Source: Acidobacteriaceae bacterium (GTDB lineage: Bacteria; Acidobacteriota; Terriglobia; Terriglobales; Acidobacteriaceae). From it: a stretch of DNA of 41,117 bases. The stretch is from positions 1 to 41,117 of the forward strand of contig JASHNS010000083.1 of NCBI GenBank assembly GCA_030041515.1, given 5' to 3'. Below, one piece after another: positions 8,571-16,493 of the stretch. The notes beneath the pieces were generated by a model, which was given only the letters and a program-made list of their open reading frames with translations, searched no databases and was not told the origin of the DNA. How positions within the stretch are numbered: the first letter of the stretch is position 1; every line of letters starts with the position of its first letter. A program made the translations under genes and the position numbers.

Positions 8571-9041
8571 CTACGGTTCGACGGGCTCGACGTAGAACAT
8601 CTCGTTGGTGCTGCGGAAGCCGTTGGCCTCATAAAGCCGCCGGCCTTCCTCTGTCGAGTGGAGCGCGACCACGCGGATGTAGCGGCGCCGAGCCTCGGCC
8701 AGAGCCATCTCAATCAGGTTGCTGGCGAGCCGGCGGCGCCGATACTCGGGCTCGACATAAACGTTGAGTAAATACCCGCGCTGTGTGGAGCGGGGATCCA
8801 GCGGGTGCGGCGGCCAGTCCAGCAGCAGCAGGCCGGCGCCGGCTACAGGCTTGCCGTCGTCTTCAGTGATCCATCCCAGATACCGCTCCGCCTCAATCTG
8901 TTTCGCCACCCAGGGTTCATGCGCGTCGGCCATGGCAGCGAGCACCGGATTGTCGGCGCGTCCGGCATCGACAAACATGCGGCGGCGATGCCGCGTGATG
9001 AGCGCCGCGTCAGAGGCGGTAGCCAGTCGGGTCTTCAGCAT
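8571..9041 (-). CDS. GNAT-family N-acetyltransferase
   Basis: A 156-residue acetyltransferase that transfers acetyl from acetyl-CoA to an unknown acceptor. The order is a complete GNAT fold: N-terminal MLKTRLATASDAALITRHRR, GWITEDDGKPVAGAGLLLLDW, the acetyl-CoA loop LLNVYVEPEYRRRRLASNLI, VVALHSTEEGRRLYEANGF, and a short C-terminal strand. The pyrophosphate loop has RRRRLA in place of the usual RGxGxG/A, which still fits the family. The ATG at 9041 is chosen because it begins the conserved first strand; no strong Shine-Dalgarno separates it from upstream codons. It is divergent from tilS with about 50 bases between the starts. Confidence 0.85.
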   Translation of the reverse strand: MLKTRLATASDAALITRHRRRMFVDAGRADNPVLAAMADAHEPWVAKQIEAERYLGWITEDDGKPVAGAGLLLLDWPPHPLDPRSTQRGYLLNVYVEPEYRRRRLASNLIEMALAEARRRYIRVVALHSTEEGRRLYEANGFRSTNEMFYVEPVEP

Positions 9042-9090
9042 GATGAGCAGTATAGAGCGAAACCAGCGATGGTCGTCGTAGCATGAACTC

Positions 9091-10155
9091 GTGCCATCGC
9101 CGCCCCCTCTCGATCGGACCTTGCTGCATGCCGGCATGCGTGTGGCCGTCGCTGTATCGGGCGGCGCGGATTCCGTTGGGCTGCTGCGCGCGCTTGTTCT
9201 CACAGCTCCGCAAATCGGCCTGGTCGTGTCTGCGGCGCACCTGCACCATGGCATTCGCGGTGCGGAAGCCGACGAAGACGAGCGCTTTGTTGTCGATCTG
9301 GCCGCCAAACTCAGCTTGCCGCTGCAGCGACACAGCGTGGACGCCCCCACAGCCGCAAAGACCGGCAGGAAAACGCTCGAGGAAGCGGGGCGCAATCTGC
9401 GCTACGCCTGGTTTCGTGAATTGCTGGCCCAGGGAAAGGCCGACGCCGTGGTAACGGCCCATACGCTCGACGATCAGGCGGAAACGGTGCTGCATCGTCT
9501 TGTGCGTGGCGCCTGGACCGAGGGCCTGGGCGGAATTTATCCCGTCGTTGCATGCTCGCCAGGAACAATCCTGCGGCCCTTCCTGCAAACCCGGCGCGCC
9601 GAAATTGTCACGTGGCTGCGCGAAATCGGCCAGCCGTGGCGCGAAGACGCGTCGAACCAGGATCCAGCCTTCACCCGCAGCCGCATCCGGCATGAGCTGC
9701 TGCCGCGGCTGGCATCATTCAATGCGCGCATCGCTGAGCAAATGGCTCGCCTGGCAACGATCGCCCGTGACGAAGAAAGCTGGTGGGATGCGGAACTGGC
9801 ACGCCTGCTGCCGCAGTTGATCCTTCCCGGCAAGCCGGTCCGCGGCGGCGGACGCGCCGTATCCACACACCCCGGTCAGGGTGGCGTCGGCCTGGAGCTT
9901 GCGCGGCTGCGCGCGCTGGCCCCGGCTCTGCGGCGGCGCGTTCTGCGGGCGGCATCCTCGCAGCTGGAATGCCCGCTCAACTTCGAACAGACCGAGCATC
10001 TGATGGCGATGTGCGATCCCGACGGCCCTCGCCGCCAGCAGCTCACTGCCGAAGTCCGCGCAGAGCGGAGCGCGCGCGAGCTGCGGCTTGTGCGGACCGA
10101 GCTGCCCGGCTACGCTGCAACCGGCAAAGGAGGCGCTGTTCCGCAGTCACCCTGA
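9091..10155 (+). CDS. tilS: tRNA(Ile)-lysidine synthase
   Basis: Modifies C34 of the CAU-anticodon tRNA-Ile to lysidine using ATP, so that the tRNA reads AUA. The 354-residue protein has the PP-loop SGGADS (23-28), AAHLHHGIRGAEADEDERFV, TAHTLDDQAETVLHRLVRGAW, and the tRNA-binding NQDPAFTRSRIRHELLPRL segment. It has a modest C-terminal domain, shorter than in the 430-residue E. coli enzyme but in the range of small TilS proteins. The start is GTG 9091; the ATG at 9083 is out of frame and the next in-frame ATG (9136) would remove the first strand. ftsH, a common tilS neighbour, is absent. It converges with the membrane-protein gene at 10173. Confidence 0.95.
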   Translation: MPSPPPLDRTLLHAGMRVAVAVSGGADSVGLLRALVLTAPQIGLVVSAAHLHHGIRGAEADEDERFVVDLAAKLSLPLQRHSVDAPTAAKTGRKTLEEAGRNLRYAWFRELLAQGKADAVVTAHTLDDQAETVLHRLVRGAWTEGLGGIYPVVACSPGTILRPFLQTRRAEIVTWLREIGQPWREDASNQDPAFTRSRIRHELLPRLASFNARIAEQMARLATIARDEESWWDAELARLLPQLILPGKPVRGGGRAVSTHPGQGGVGLELARLRALAPALRRRVLRAASSQLECPLNFEQTEHLMAMCDPDGPRRQQLTAEVRAERSARELRLVRTELPGYAATGKGGAVPQSP

Positions 10156-10172
10156 AAGCAGTCCTGAAAGTT

Positions 10173-11681
10173 TTAATCGCCGAGACGGCAGACCATGATG
10201 GTCGCGTTGCGATAGGGGCAATCAAACCGGGTCACCGCGGTCGACCGCAGAATCACCCAGGTGACATGCAACGGCGCCAGTCGTTTAATGCGCTCCGCAT
10301 CGCTGACGCCGCTCAGGTTCGTGGCGGCAGTGCTTTCGGTCAGCCATCGGTCTGCCAGTTGCGGGAACACCGCCGCAGCTCCGCCATCCTTGGAGGAGTC
10401 CGCGATCGAGGCCCGTTGCGCGATAGCGCGGAATCCTTCCGTGTCTTCGCCGCGAATATCGATATAGTTTGAGTCCAAAGCGAAAACCGCATCGAGCGGC
10501 GCATTCCTGCGCACCCAGTAAAACCCCTGAATCCAGCCGTTTCGGGGCTGCCGCCACGGCAGCTCAATATGAGAGGTGGAAGGGAAAGCAGCGAACTGGG
10601 CCGCTGCAATCGCGGGAATCAGGATCCCAAAGACCAGCAGCCATCGCCAGGCTTGTCCGCGAAGAATGTACTGCTGGATGACGGCCCCGAGGCCCATGAA
10701 CAAAACGAGATACACGATCAAAAAAGGCCTGAGCGTCTGGAGCCGCGCGATCAGATGCGAGTGGCTGCCCGGATGTGCAAAGGCAGCCGCAACCGCGACC
10801 GAGCTGCACGCAATCGTCAGGCATGCAAGGCAAAGGGAAACATCGGCTCGCCTCCAGTCGTTCCGTTTCCACCAGCAATAGCCGGCAATCAGGAGAACGG
10901 GGCCAATGAGGCCAAAAATCTCGAACCACTGCCAGCAGGACAAATAAAAATAAGTGCGCGTGAGCACGGCAATTCTGTAGGCCTGTGATTCCACCACGCT
11001 CCGCTGCGAGTACCAGAGAGCTCCCGCCAGAACGACAGGCAGCGCAGTCAAGGCCGCCAGCAGACGCCAGCGGCCGGCCTGCGCGGCCCAGAGCAGAAGA
11101 ACAAAACCTGCTGCGTAAATCCCCATCAGGGGATGAACAACCGCGACCAGCGCCAGCCATAAGCAGGTCTTTGGGAGCCGCCGGTCCAGGGCCGCACCGA
11201 TGGCCAGGAGCGTCAAGGGCGTCGACAATGTGCGGCTCGTCACATACGGGTCCATCATCACCAGGCCGGTACCGGCAACCGGCACCGTCAGGCACACCGC
11301 CACCATCGCCACCGCGCCCCACGACGCCTCTTCTGAGAAGCACCGCCGGGCAATCTGCCGCGTCCCGTAAAGCAGCAGCCAGATTCCGCCCAGCTGGAAC
11401 CCCAGCAGCACGGCGGAAATGGGCAGCCGCGTCAGCCGCACCAGCGCCGCCACCAGCCACGAAAAGATCGACAGATGCGTATACGCTGCGATGAACGGCG
11501 TGCTCGGGCCGAATCGATGTGGGTGCAGCGCCAGCACCACTCCGGATACATAAATACCCGCATCGTCCGCATAGGGATGGAATCCGTGAATCAGAATGGC
11601 CACCATCGCCATCCCGGCAAGCGCCAGAGCTCGTGTCAGGCCGGCAGCTTTGGTCCTGGTTTCCTCGCGCCCCGCATCCAT
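10173..11681 (-). CDS. Polytopic membrane protein, GT-C glycosyltransferase-like, function unknown
   Basis: About 502 residues with roughly ten or more hydrophobic helices and a C-terminal soluble part of about 120 residues. The acidic loop after the first helix (HGFHPYADDAGIYVSG) resembles the catalytic first loop of GT-C glycosyltransferases and related uncharacterised membrane families. The tail from IELPWRQPRNGWIQGFYWVR onward looks like the extracytoplasmic domain of such proteins (WVRRNAPLDAVFALDSNY). The ATG at 11681 is chosen; a TTG at 11714 would add 11 residues. It is divergent from a dolichyl-phosphate-mannose-synthase-like gene, so a lipid-linked sugar pathway is possible, but this is context only. 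No specific family is claimed. Confidence 0.7.
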   Translation of the reverse strand: MDAGREETRTKAAGLTRALALAGMAMVAILIHGFHPYADDAGIYVSGVVLALHPHRFGPSTPFIAAYTHLSIFSWLVAALVRLTRLPISAVLLGFQLGGIWLLLYGTRQIARRCFSEEASWGAVAMVAVCLTVPVAGTGLVMMDPYVTSRTLSTPLTLLAIGAALDRRLPKTCLWLALVAVVHPLMGIYAAGFVLLLWAAQAGRWRLLAALTALPVVLAGALWYSQRSVVESQAYRIAVLTRTYFYLSCWQWFEIFGLIGPVLLIAGYCWWKRNDWRRADVSLCLACLTIACSSVAVAAAFAHPGSHSHLIARLQTLRPFLIVYLVLFMGLGAVIQQYILRGQAWRWLLVFGILIPAIAAAQFAAFPSTSHIELPWRQPRNGWIQGFYWVRRNAPLDAVFALDSNYIDIRGEDTEGFRAIAQRASIADSSKDGGAAAVFPQLADRWLTESTAATNLSGVSDAERIKRLAPLHVTWVILRSTAVTRFDCPYRNATIMVCRLGD

Positions 11682-11984
11682 CCCGACGCGAGTATCGACA
11701 ACTACTGTACTCAACCGAGTTCTCCACTCATCCGGAATGCGTCTCGATCGCAGATGACGGCCACTTCACAGGGCAGCAGGACTGCGCCCTGATGAGCCCG
11801 GAAATTCGTGTGAGTAGCATACAGGATGCGACCGCTTCAGGCGGCAGGAAGATAAACCGGGTCATCTTCGTGCCCGGGTGGTATCCTTCCGCCAGCCAGA
11901 GCTCCAACAGATCCGGCCGGCGACAGGCCGTCCGGTCCGGTCCGTGCCGGCCCTGCCAACTCGAAGCGTGCCGTCCAGTCCATC
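11682..11984. other. Divergent intergenic region with GC-rich inverted repeat
   Basis: This 303-base gap separates the membrane protein and the glycosyltransferase. It holds GGCCGGC (11915-11921) and GCCGGCC (11946-11952), an inverted repeat with 24 bases between the arms. Inside the loop are three tandem GTCCG units. Open frames crossing it are out-of-phase extensions without recognisable protein features. It probably carries the two divergent promoters; no clear -10/-35 pair was found. Confidence 0.4.
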
Positions 11985-12815
11985 ATGCAACCGCGCGAAA
12001 AGGGTAGTTCAGCCAGCGAAGAAAGACAGGCCTCCCGGCCGCGCCCCGCCAAACTGGCCCTCGTGATTCCCACGCTTCATGAAGCCAGCAATATTCTTCC
12101 TCTGCTTTGCCGCGTGCGGCTGGCTTTGGAGAGTTGCCGCATCCCATACGAGGTCATTGTCGTCGACGACGACAGTGCGGACGGCATCGACAGCCTGATC
12201 GCCTCCATTTCCGCGGAAGATCCCCGCATACGCCTGATCGTGCGCCATGGTGAGCGCGGCCTCGCGGGAGCGGTGCTGCGCGGCTGGGCGGAGACCGATG
12301 CAACCTGTCTTGGAGTCATGGATGCCGATCTGCAGCATCCGCCCGAGCTGTTACCGAAGCTGTGGTACGCCATGGCAGCGGGTGCCGACCTGGCGGTGGG
12401 CAGTCGTTATGCTCAGGGGGGGAGCCTCGGGGGATGGAATGTCTCCCGTCACCTCGTCTCCCGCATCGCGATTTGGATGACCTTGCCCGTCCAACGTTCC
12501 GGCTTGCGCGCGCGCGATCCCATGTCGGGATTCTTTATGGTGCGCCGCGATTGTATCGACGGCCTCACCTTTCAGACTTCGGGCTTCAAAATTCTGCTCG
12601 AAATCCTGGCACGCGCCGACCTTCGCAGCGTCGTCGAAGTTCCCTTCAACTTCGGGCGCCGTTACGCCGGCGCCAGTAAGGCCGGTCCACGCGTGGCCGT
12701 CGAGTACCTGCAACTGCTGTTGCGCCTCTGCCGCCAAAAGGGCCGCACCCCATCCCGCGCCGAATGCGCCGAGGCGCGCGCCGAGCTGGAGAAGCAGGAC
12801 GTCGTTCGCAACTGA
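11985..12815 (+). CDS. Polyprenyl-phosphate mannosyltransferase-like GT2 glycosyltransferase
   Basis: A 276-residue soluble GT2 glycosyltransferase of the DPM1 type, which moves a sugar (mannose in characterised members) from a nucleotide donor to polyprenyl phosphate on the cytoplasmic face of the membrane. The donor-binding order is LALVIPTLHEASNI (24-37), VIVVDDDSADG (57-67), and MDADLQHPPELL (112-123) with the metal-binding DAD. AVGSRY and the acceptor-side RDPMSGFFMVRR follow, as in DPM synthases. It has no C-terminal membrane helices, unlike GtrB/ArnC proteins, so it is the short soluble form. The first 20 residues are basic and poorly conserved, so the true start could be a little downstream of ATG 11985. 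Confidence 0.88.
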   Translation: MQPREKGSSASEERQASRPRPAKLALVIPTLHEASNILPLLCRVRLALESCRIPYEVIVVDDDSADGIDSLIASISAEDPRIRLIVRHGERGLAGAVLRGWAETDATCLGVMDADLQHPPELLPKLWYAMAAGADLAVGSRYAQGGSLGGWNVSRHLVSRIAIWMTLPVQRSGLRARDPMSGFFMVRRDCIDGLTFQTSGFKILLEILARADLRSVVEVPFNFGRRYAGASKAGPRVAVEYLQLLLRLCRQKGRTPSRAECAEARAELEKQDVVRN

Positions 12816-12894
12816 TCTCGCTCGACCCATCTCCGTCCTGGCCTCCGCTCACCAGCCTTCCGATCTGAGATACCCTGCGGAAAGAGGCATCCTG

Positions 12895-14931
12895 ATGAGT
12901 TCTTCCATATCCGAACAAAGCGCGGGCCAAACCGCTGGCCGAATCCTCGCAGCACCCACCTCTTCCTGGAGCCCGTCCGGAACGGGCCCCGTCGACCCGC
13001 AAAGCCTGGAAGCCTGGGTGGAGGATCGGCTCGCCCGTCACCGCGCGGCACTGGATGGGCTGACGTCAGCGGCTGCGCCGCGTACCCTCGACAATACCCT
13101 GCGCGCGTTCGATGACGCCGTCGCCGAACTGGCGGTCGCCGGTGCTGAAACCGGACTGCTGCACAGCGTTTGCGAGTCAAAGCCGGTGCGTGACGCGGCT
13201 CAGGAGCTGTTGCAGAAGATCGCGCAGGCAGGCGTCGAGCTTTCTCTCAACCGCGATGTCTACCGGGCGCTGGCCCAGGTCGATGCGACCACAGCCGACA
13301 GCGCCGCCAGGCATTATCTCGACCGCACACTGCTCCAGTACCGCCTGGCGGGCGTGGACAAGGACGACGCTGCGCGGGCACGCATCAGGGAGTTGCAGGA
13401 TCAGGCTACGCTGCTGAGTCTCACCTTCGCGCGCAACGTCCAGGAAGGAGGCAATCGCGTGGAGGTTCACGACGCGCGGGAACTGGATGGCCTTCCGCCC
13501 GATTTCCTGGCTGCGCATGCGCCGGACGCAGACGGAAAGATCATCCTGACCACCGATTTTCCGGATTACCTGCCGGTGATGACCTTTGCGCGTTCCTCCG
13601 ATCTCCGCCGGCGGATGTTCCTGGCCTATCAGACGCGAGCGTATCCCGCGAATCGCCAGGTGCTGCTCGACCTGCTGGCGGTTCGCCAGGAGATGGCGAC
13701 CATCCTGGGCTTCGCGCACTGGGCTGATCTGGCGACGGCGGACCAGATGATGGAATCAGCGGCGAACATGCAGGCCTTCCTCGACGACCTCGATCACGCC
13801 AGCCGGGCGGGTGCGGAGAAAGAATATGCCATGCTGCTCGCGTTCGCGCAAACGGTCGATCCGGAAATGAAGCAAATCGATAATGCCAGCCGCGGCTATT
13901 GGCTGGAGCAGTACCGCCGCTCCGCATTCGACTTTGATTCGCAATCGGTGCGGCCATTTTTTCCCTATGCCCGCGTCGAAGCCGGCGTGCTCGAGACGGC
14001 GGAGAAACTCTTCCAGGTAAAGTTCCGGCGCATCGAGAAGCCTGACGTGTGGAGCGCCTCGGTGAGTGCCTGGGAGGTCTGGGACGGAACGGAGCTGGCT
14101 GGGCGCTTCTACCTGGACATGCATCCCCGCGAAGGCAAGGACAAATGGTTCTCCGCACACCCGTTGGTGCCAGGGGTTCGCGGACGCCAGTTACCCGAAG
14201 CTGCGCTGATCTGCAATTTCCCCGAACCCAAAGATGGGAATCCCGGTTTGATGCAGTACTCCGACGTGGTGACGTTCTTCCACGAATTCGGGCACCTGAT
14301 GCACGCGCTGCTGGGCGGCCGACAGGAATGGGCCGGGATCAGCGGCATCTCAACCGAGGGCGACTTTGTCGAGGTTCCCTCGCAAATGCTCGAGGAGTTT
14401 TTCCGCGATCCGCGGTTGCTGGCGCGCTTCGCGCACCATTATGAAAGCAACGAGCCCATTCCCGCCGAGGTGGTCCTGAAGATGAATCGCGCAGGTGCTT
14501 TCGGTCGCGCCGATTGGGTGCGGACGCAGCTCTTCTACACCACGTACTCGCTGAAAACGCACGCGGTCGATCCTGCGACGCTCGACCTGGACGACCTTCT
14601 GCGCAGCCTCTACACCCGCTTCCTGCCCTACGCTTGGATCGAGGGCAATCGCATGTACGCGAGCTTTACGCATCTGACGGGCTACTCCTCGAACTACTAC
14701 ACGTACCTCTACGACAAGGTGATCGCCCTCGACTTCTTCAGCCAGTTCCCGCGCGAGGCGCTGCTCGATTCGCCCGTCGCCATGCGCTACCGTCGCGCCG
14801 TGCTGGAGCCCGGCGGCTCGATGCCCGGCCGCGAGATCGTGCGCGAATTTTTGGGCCGCAACCAGTCGAGCGACGCGTTTACGGCGTGGGTCGGCGAAGA
14901 ATTCCAGCCCATGAGCGCTGCCTATGCATGA
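12895..14931 (+). CDS. M3-family zinc oligopeptidase
   Basis: A 678-residue thimet-oligopeptidase/oligopeptidase-A-like protein that cleaves short peptides. The zinc site FHEFGHLMH is at about residues 462-470, and the third ligand lies in the downstream GDFVEVPSQMLEEF helix. The preceding ALICNFPEP block and FYLDMHPREGKDKWF are family-typical, as is the substrate-channel motif GYSSNYYTYLYDKVIALDFF near the end. The length matches the family. ATG 12895 has AAGAGG (12882-12887) 7 bases upstream. No Sec or lipoprotein signal is convincing, although the first 30 residues are Ser/Ala/Pro rich, so a cytoplasmic location is favoured. Confidence 0.95.
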   Translation: MSSSISEQSAGQTAGRILAAPTSSWSPSGTGPVDPQSLEAWVEDRLARHRAALDGLTSAAAPRTLDNTLRAFDDAVAELAVAGAETGLLHSVCESKPVRDAAQELLQKIAQAGVELSLNRDVYRALAQVDATTADSAARHYLDRTLLQYRLAGVDKDDAARARIRELQDQATLLSLTFARNVQEGGNRVEVHDARELDGLPPDFLAAHAPDADGKIILTTDFPDYLPVMTFARSSDLRRRMFLAYQTRAYPANRQVLLDLLAVRQEMATILGFAHWADLATADQMMESAANMQAFLDDLDHASRAGAEKEYAMLLAFAQTVDPEMKQIDNASRGYWLEQYRRSAFDFDSQSVRPFFPYARVEAGVLETAEKLFQVKFRRIEKPDVWSASVSAWEVWDGTELAGRFYLDMHPREGKDKWFSAHPLVPGVRGRQLPEAALICNFPEPKDGNPGLMQYSDVVTFFHEFGHLMHALLGGRQEWAGISGISTEGDFVEVPSQMLEEFFRDPRLLARFAHHYESNEPIPAEVVLKMNRAGAFGRADWVRTQLFYTTYSLKTHAVDPATLDLDDLLRSLYTRFLPYAWIEGNRMYASFTHLTGYSSNYYTYLYDKVIALDFFSQFPREALLDSPVAMRYRRAVLEPGGSMPGREIVREFLGRNQSSDAFTAWVGEEFQPMSAAYA

Positions 14932-15257
14932 GCTGGGCTCGGCCGCCCTTTGATAAGTCGAATACGGGAAGGGGCAGGATCTTCCAGTTCGCGGAAGGGC
15001 TTCGAAAATGGAAATTCTATGAGGGCACGATGCCCGCAGCTTGCGGATAGTCACTCCGAAGGGGGACTCTCAGGCACGACTCTCCAACCTACGGGAAACC
15101 ATTCCTGGAATGAAGCCCTGTATCAGGGCATGACTTCATTGCCGCAAAAAAGCCGCATGAAGAGTTGGGCCTTAGCTCCTGTGCTTTGAATGCGGCCGCC
15201 TTGAATCGTGCCGTAAGAGGCACAAAACCAATTCGGCCTTAGCCTGGGAAATAAAAA
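14932..15257. repeat. Intergenic region resembling an acidobacterial interspersed repeat
   Basis: This 326-base gap contains an open frame (14950-15189, 79 codons) whose second half reads QPTGNHSWNEALYQGM. From memory, very similar short translated segments recur as tiny hypothetical proteins in acidobacterial genomes, which suggests a non-coding repeat family rather than a gene; this could not be checked here. Two hairpins are visible: GCCCTG-TAT-CAGGGC at 15115-15129, and GTGCC/GGCAC around 15210-15225. GGCCTTAGC occurs twice (near 15168 and 15237). No Shine-Dalgarno precedes the frame. Confidence 0.35.
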
Positions 15258-16493
15258 ATGCTCCAAGCAGTTCGATACTTCTTTCTTTGCTTCGCTGTGC
15301 TCGCCGGCTCTGCGCTCGCGCAGCAGCCCAGCGCGCCGGGCCAGCTCGCCACGCCGTACGTCGTCCTGGTTTCCCTCAATGGTTTCCGTTCCGACTACGC
15401 GAAGAAGTATGGCGCCACGCACCTTCTGGCCATCGCCGCGCACGGAGTCAGCGCGCCTGACGGCATGATCCCCGCCTATCCCTCCGAAACCTTTCCCAAC
15501 CTCTACACGATCGTCACCGGCCTGTACCCCGAGCACCACGGCATCGTCGCCGATGCGTTCTACGATCCCGCGAGAAAGGAAATGTATCGCGGCAGCGATC
15601 CGAACACCTCCGCCGACGGTTCCTGGTACGGCGGTGTACCGCTCTGGTCGCTCGCGGAGCAGCAGGGGCTGCGCACCGCATGCCCTGCATGGCCCGGCTG
15701 TGAGGCAGAAATCGCAGGGGAGCGGCCTACGTACTCCCCGCGCGCTTCCCTTTCCGACACGCGTCGCATCCAGCAACTCCTCGCATGGTTGCGCCTGCCA
15801 GACGTGAGACGTCCCCACCTCATCGCTATTTCATTTTTTGAGGTCGAGAATGCTGCCCGCGGTTCCGGCCCTGACAGCCCGCAGACCGCCGCCGTCGTCC
15901 GCCACGTCGATGCCCTGATCGGCACGCTGGAACGCGGTCTCGCCGCGCTGCACCTTCCCATCGACCTGATCATCGTTTCCGATTACGGCATGGCGCAGGT
16001 CGAAGGCTCCTGGATCAACCTCGCCGCATACGCTCCGCTTGCCGGGCTCAACCCCGTTGGCTCGCTGCTCTACGCGCCCACTGAAGCCGCCGCCAACTCT
16101 ACGTACCAAAAGCTCAAAGCCGCCGACGCGCGTTTCATGGTCTATCGTCGCGACAAATTGCCAGCCGAGCTGCACGCCCGTGGCAATCCCCGCATCGGCG
16201 ATCCGGTCATCGTGGCGCGCGGGCCCTATGCTGTTCACGCGCTGACCGTCGACGCGAAACCCTCGCCCGGCATCGATGGTCTCGACCCATTTCTTGTGCC
16301 CCAGATGCGCGGCATCTTCTACGCGCAAGGACCCAACATTCGCCCAGGCGTCACGCTGCAGCCCTTCGAGAACGTAAATATCTATCCTCTGATCGCGGAA
16401 ATTCTGGGTCTCAAAGCCCCGCCGTCAGATGCCAACGCCAACATTCTGAGCGGAATTCTGATTTCAGTGCCGCCCCCGCACCTCAGCCGTTGA
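15258..16493 (+). CDS. Exported NPP/alkaline-phosphatase-superfamily protein with degenerate metal site
   Basis: A 411-residue homologue of bacterial nucleotide pyrophosphatase/phosphodiesterases, with a Sec signal peptide (1-22, cleavage near ALAQQ). Family blocks are kept: VVLVSLNGFRSDY (35-47), PSETFPNLYTIVTGLYPEHHGI (75-96) with nucleophile-position Thr78, WPGCEAEI, and the C-terminal FENVNIYPLIAEILGL. The metal ligands are not. Asn41 replaces the first Asp, Glu197 and Arg201 replace the Asp and His of the D-x3-H pair, Tyr243 follows Asp242 where the family has Asp-His, and Asp340 replaces the last His. Only Thr78 and Asp242 remain. It is therefore probably not an active phosphodiesterase of the usual two-zinc type. 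It overlaps nagA tail to tail by 11 bases. Start ATG 15258 gives the signal peptide directly. Confidence 0.88.
   Translation: MLQAVRYFFLCFAVLAGSALAQQPSAPGQLATPYVVLVSLNGFRSDYAKKYGATHLLAIAAHGVSAPDGMIPAYPSETFPNLYTIVTGLYPEHHGIVADAFYDPARKEMYRGSDPNTSADGSWYGGVPLWSLAEQQGLRTACPAWPGCEAEIAGERPTYSPRASLSDTRRIQQLLAWLRLPDVRRPHLIAISFFEVENAARGSGPDSPQTAAVVRHVDALIGTLERGLAALHLPIDLIIVSDYGMAQVEGSWINLAAYAPLAGLNPVGSLLYAPTEAAANSTYQKLKAADARFMVYRRDKLPAELHARGNPRIGDPVIVARGPYAVHALTVDAKPSPGIDGLDPFLVPQMRGIFYAQGPNIRPGVTLQPFENVNIYPLIAEILGLKAPPSDANANILSGILISVPPPHLSR

Noticed and set aside
11519-12007. Open frame covering the gap between the membrane protein and the GT2 gene
   Set aside because: No recognisable domain, starts inside the membrane-protein gene and has shadow-frame composition.
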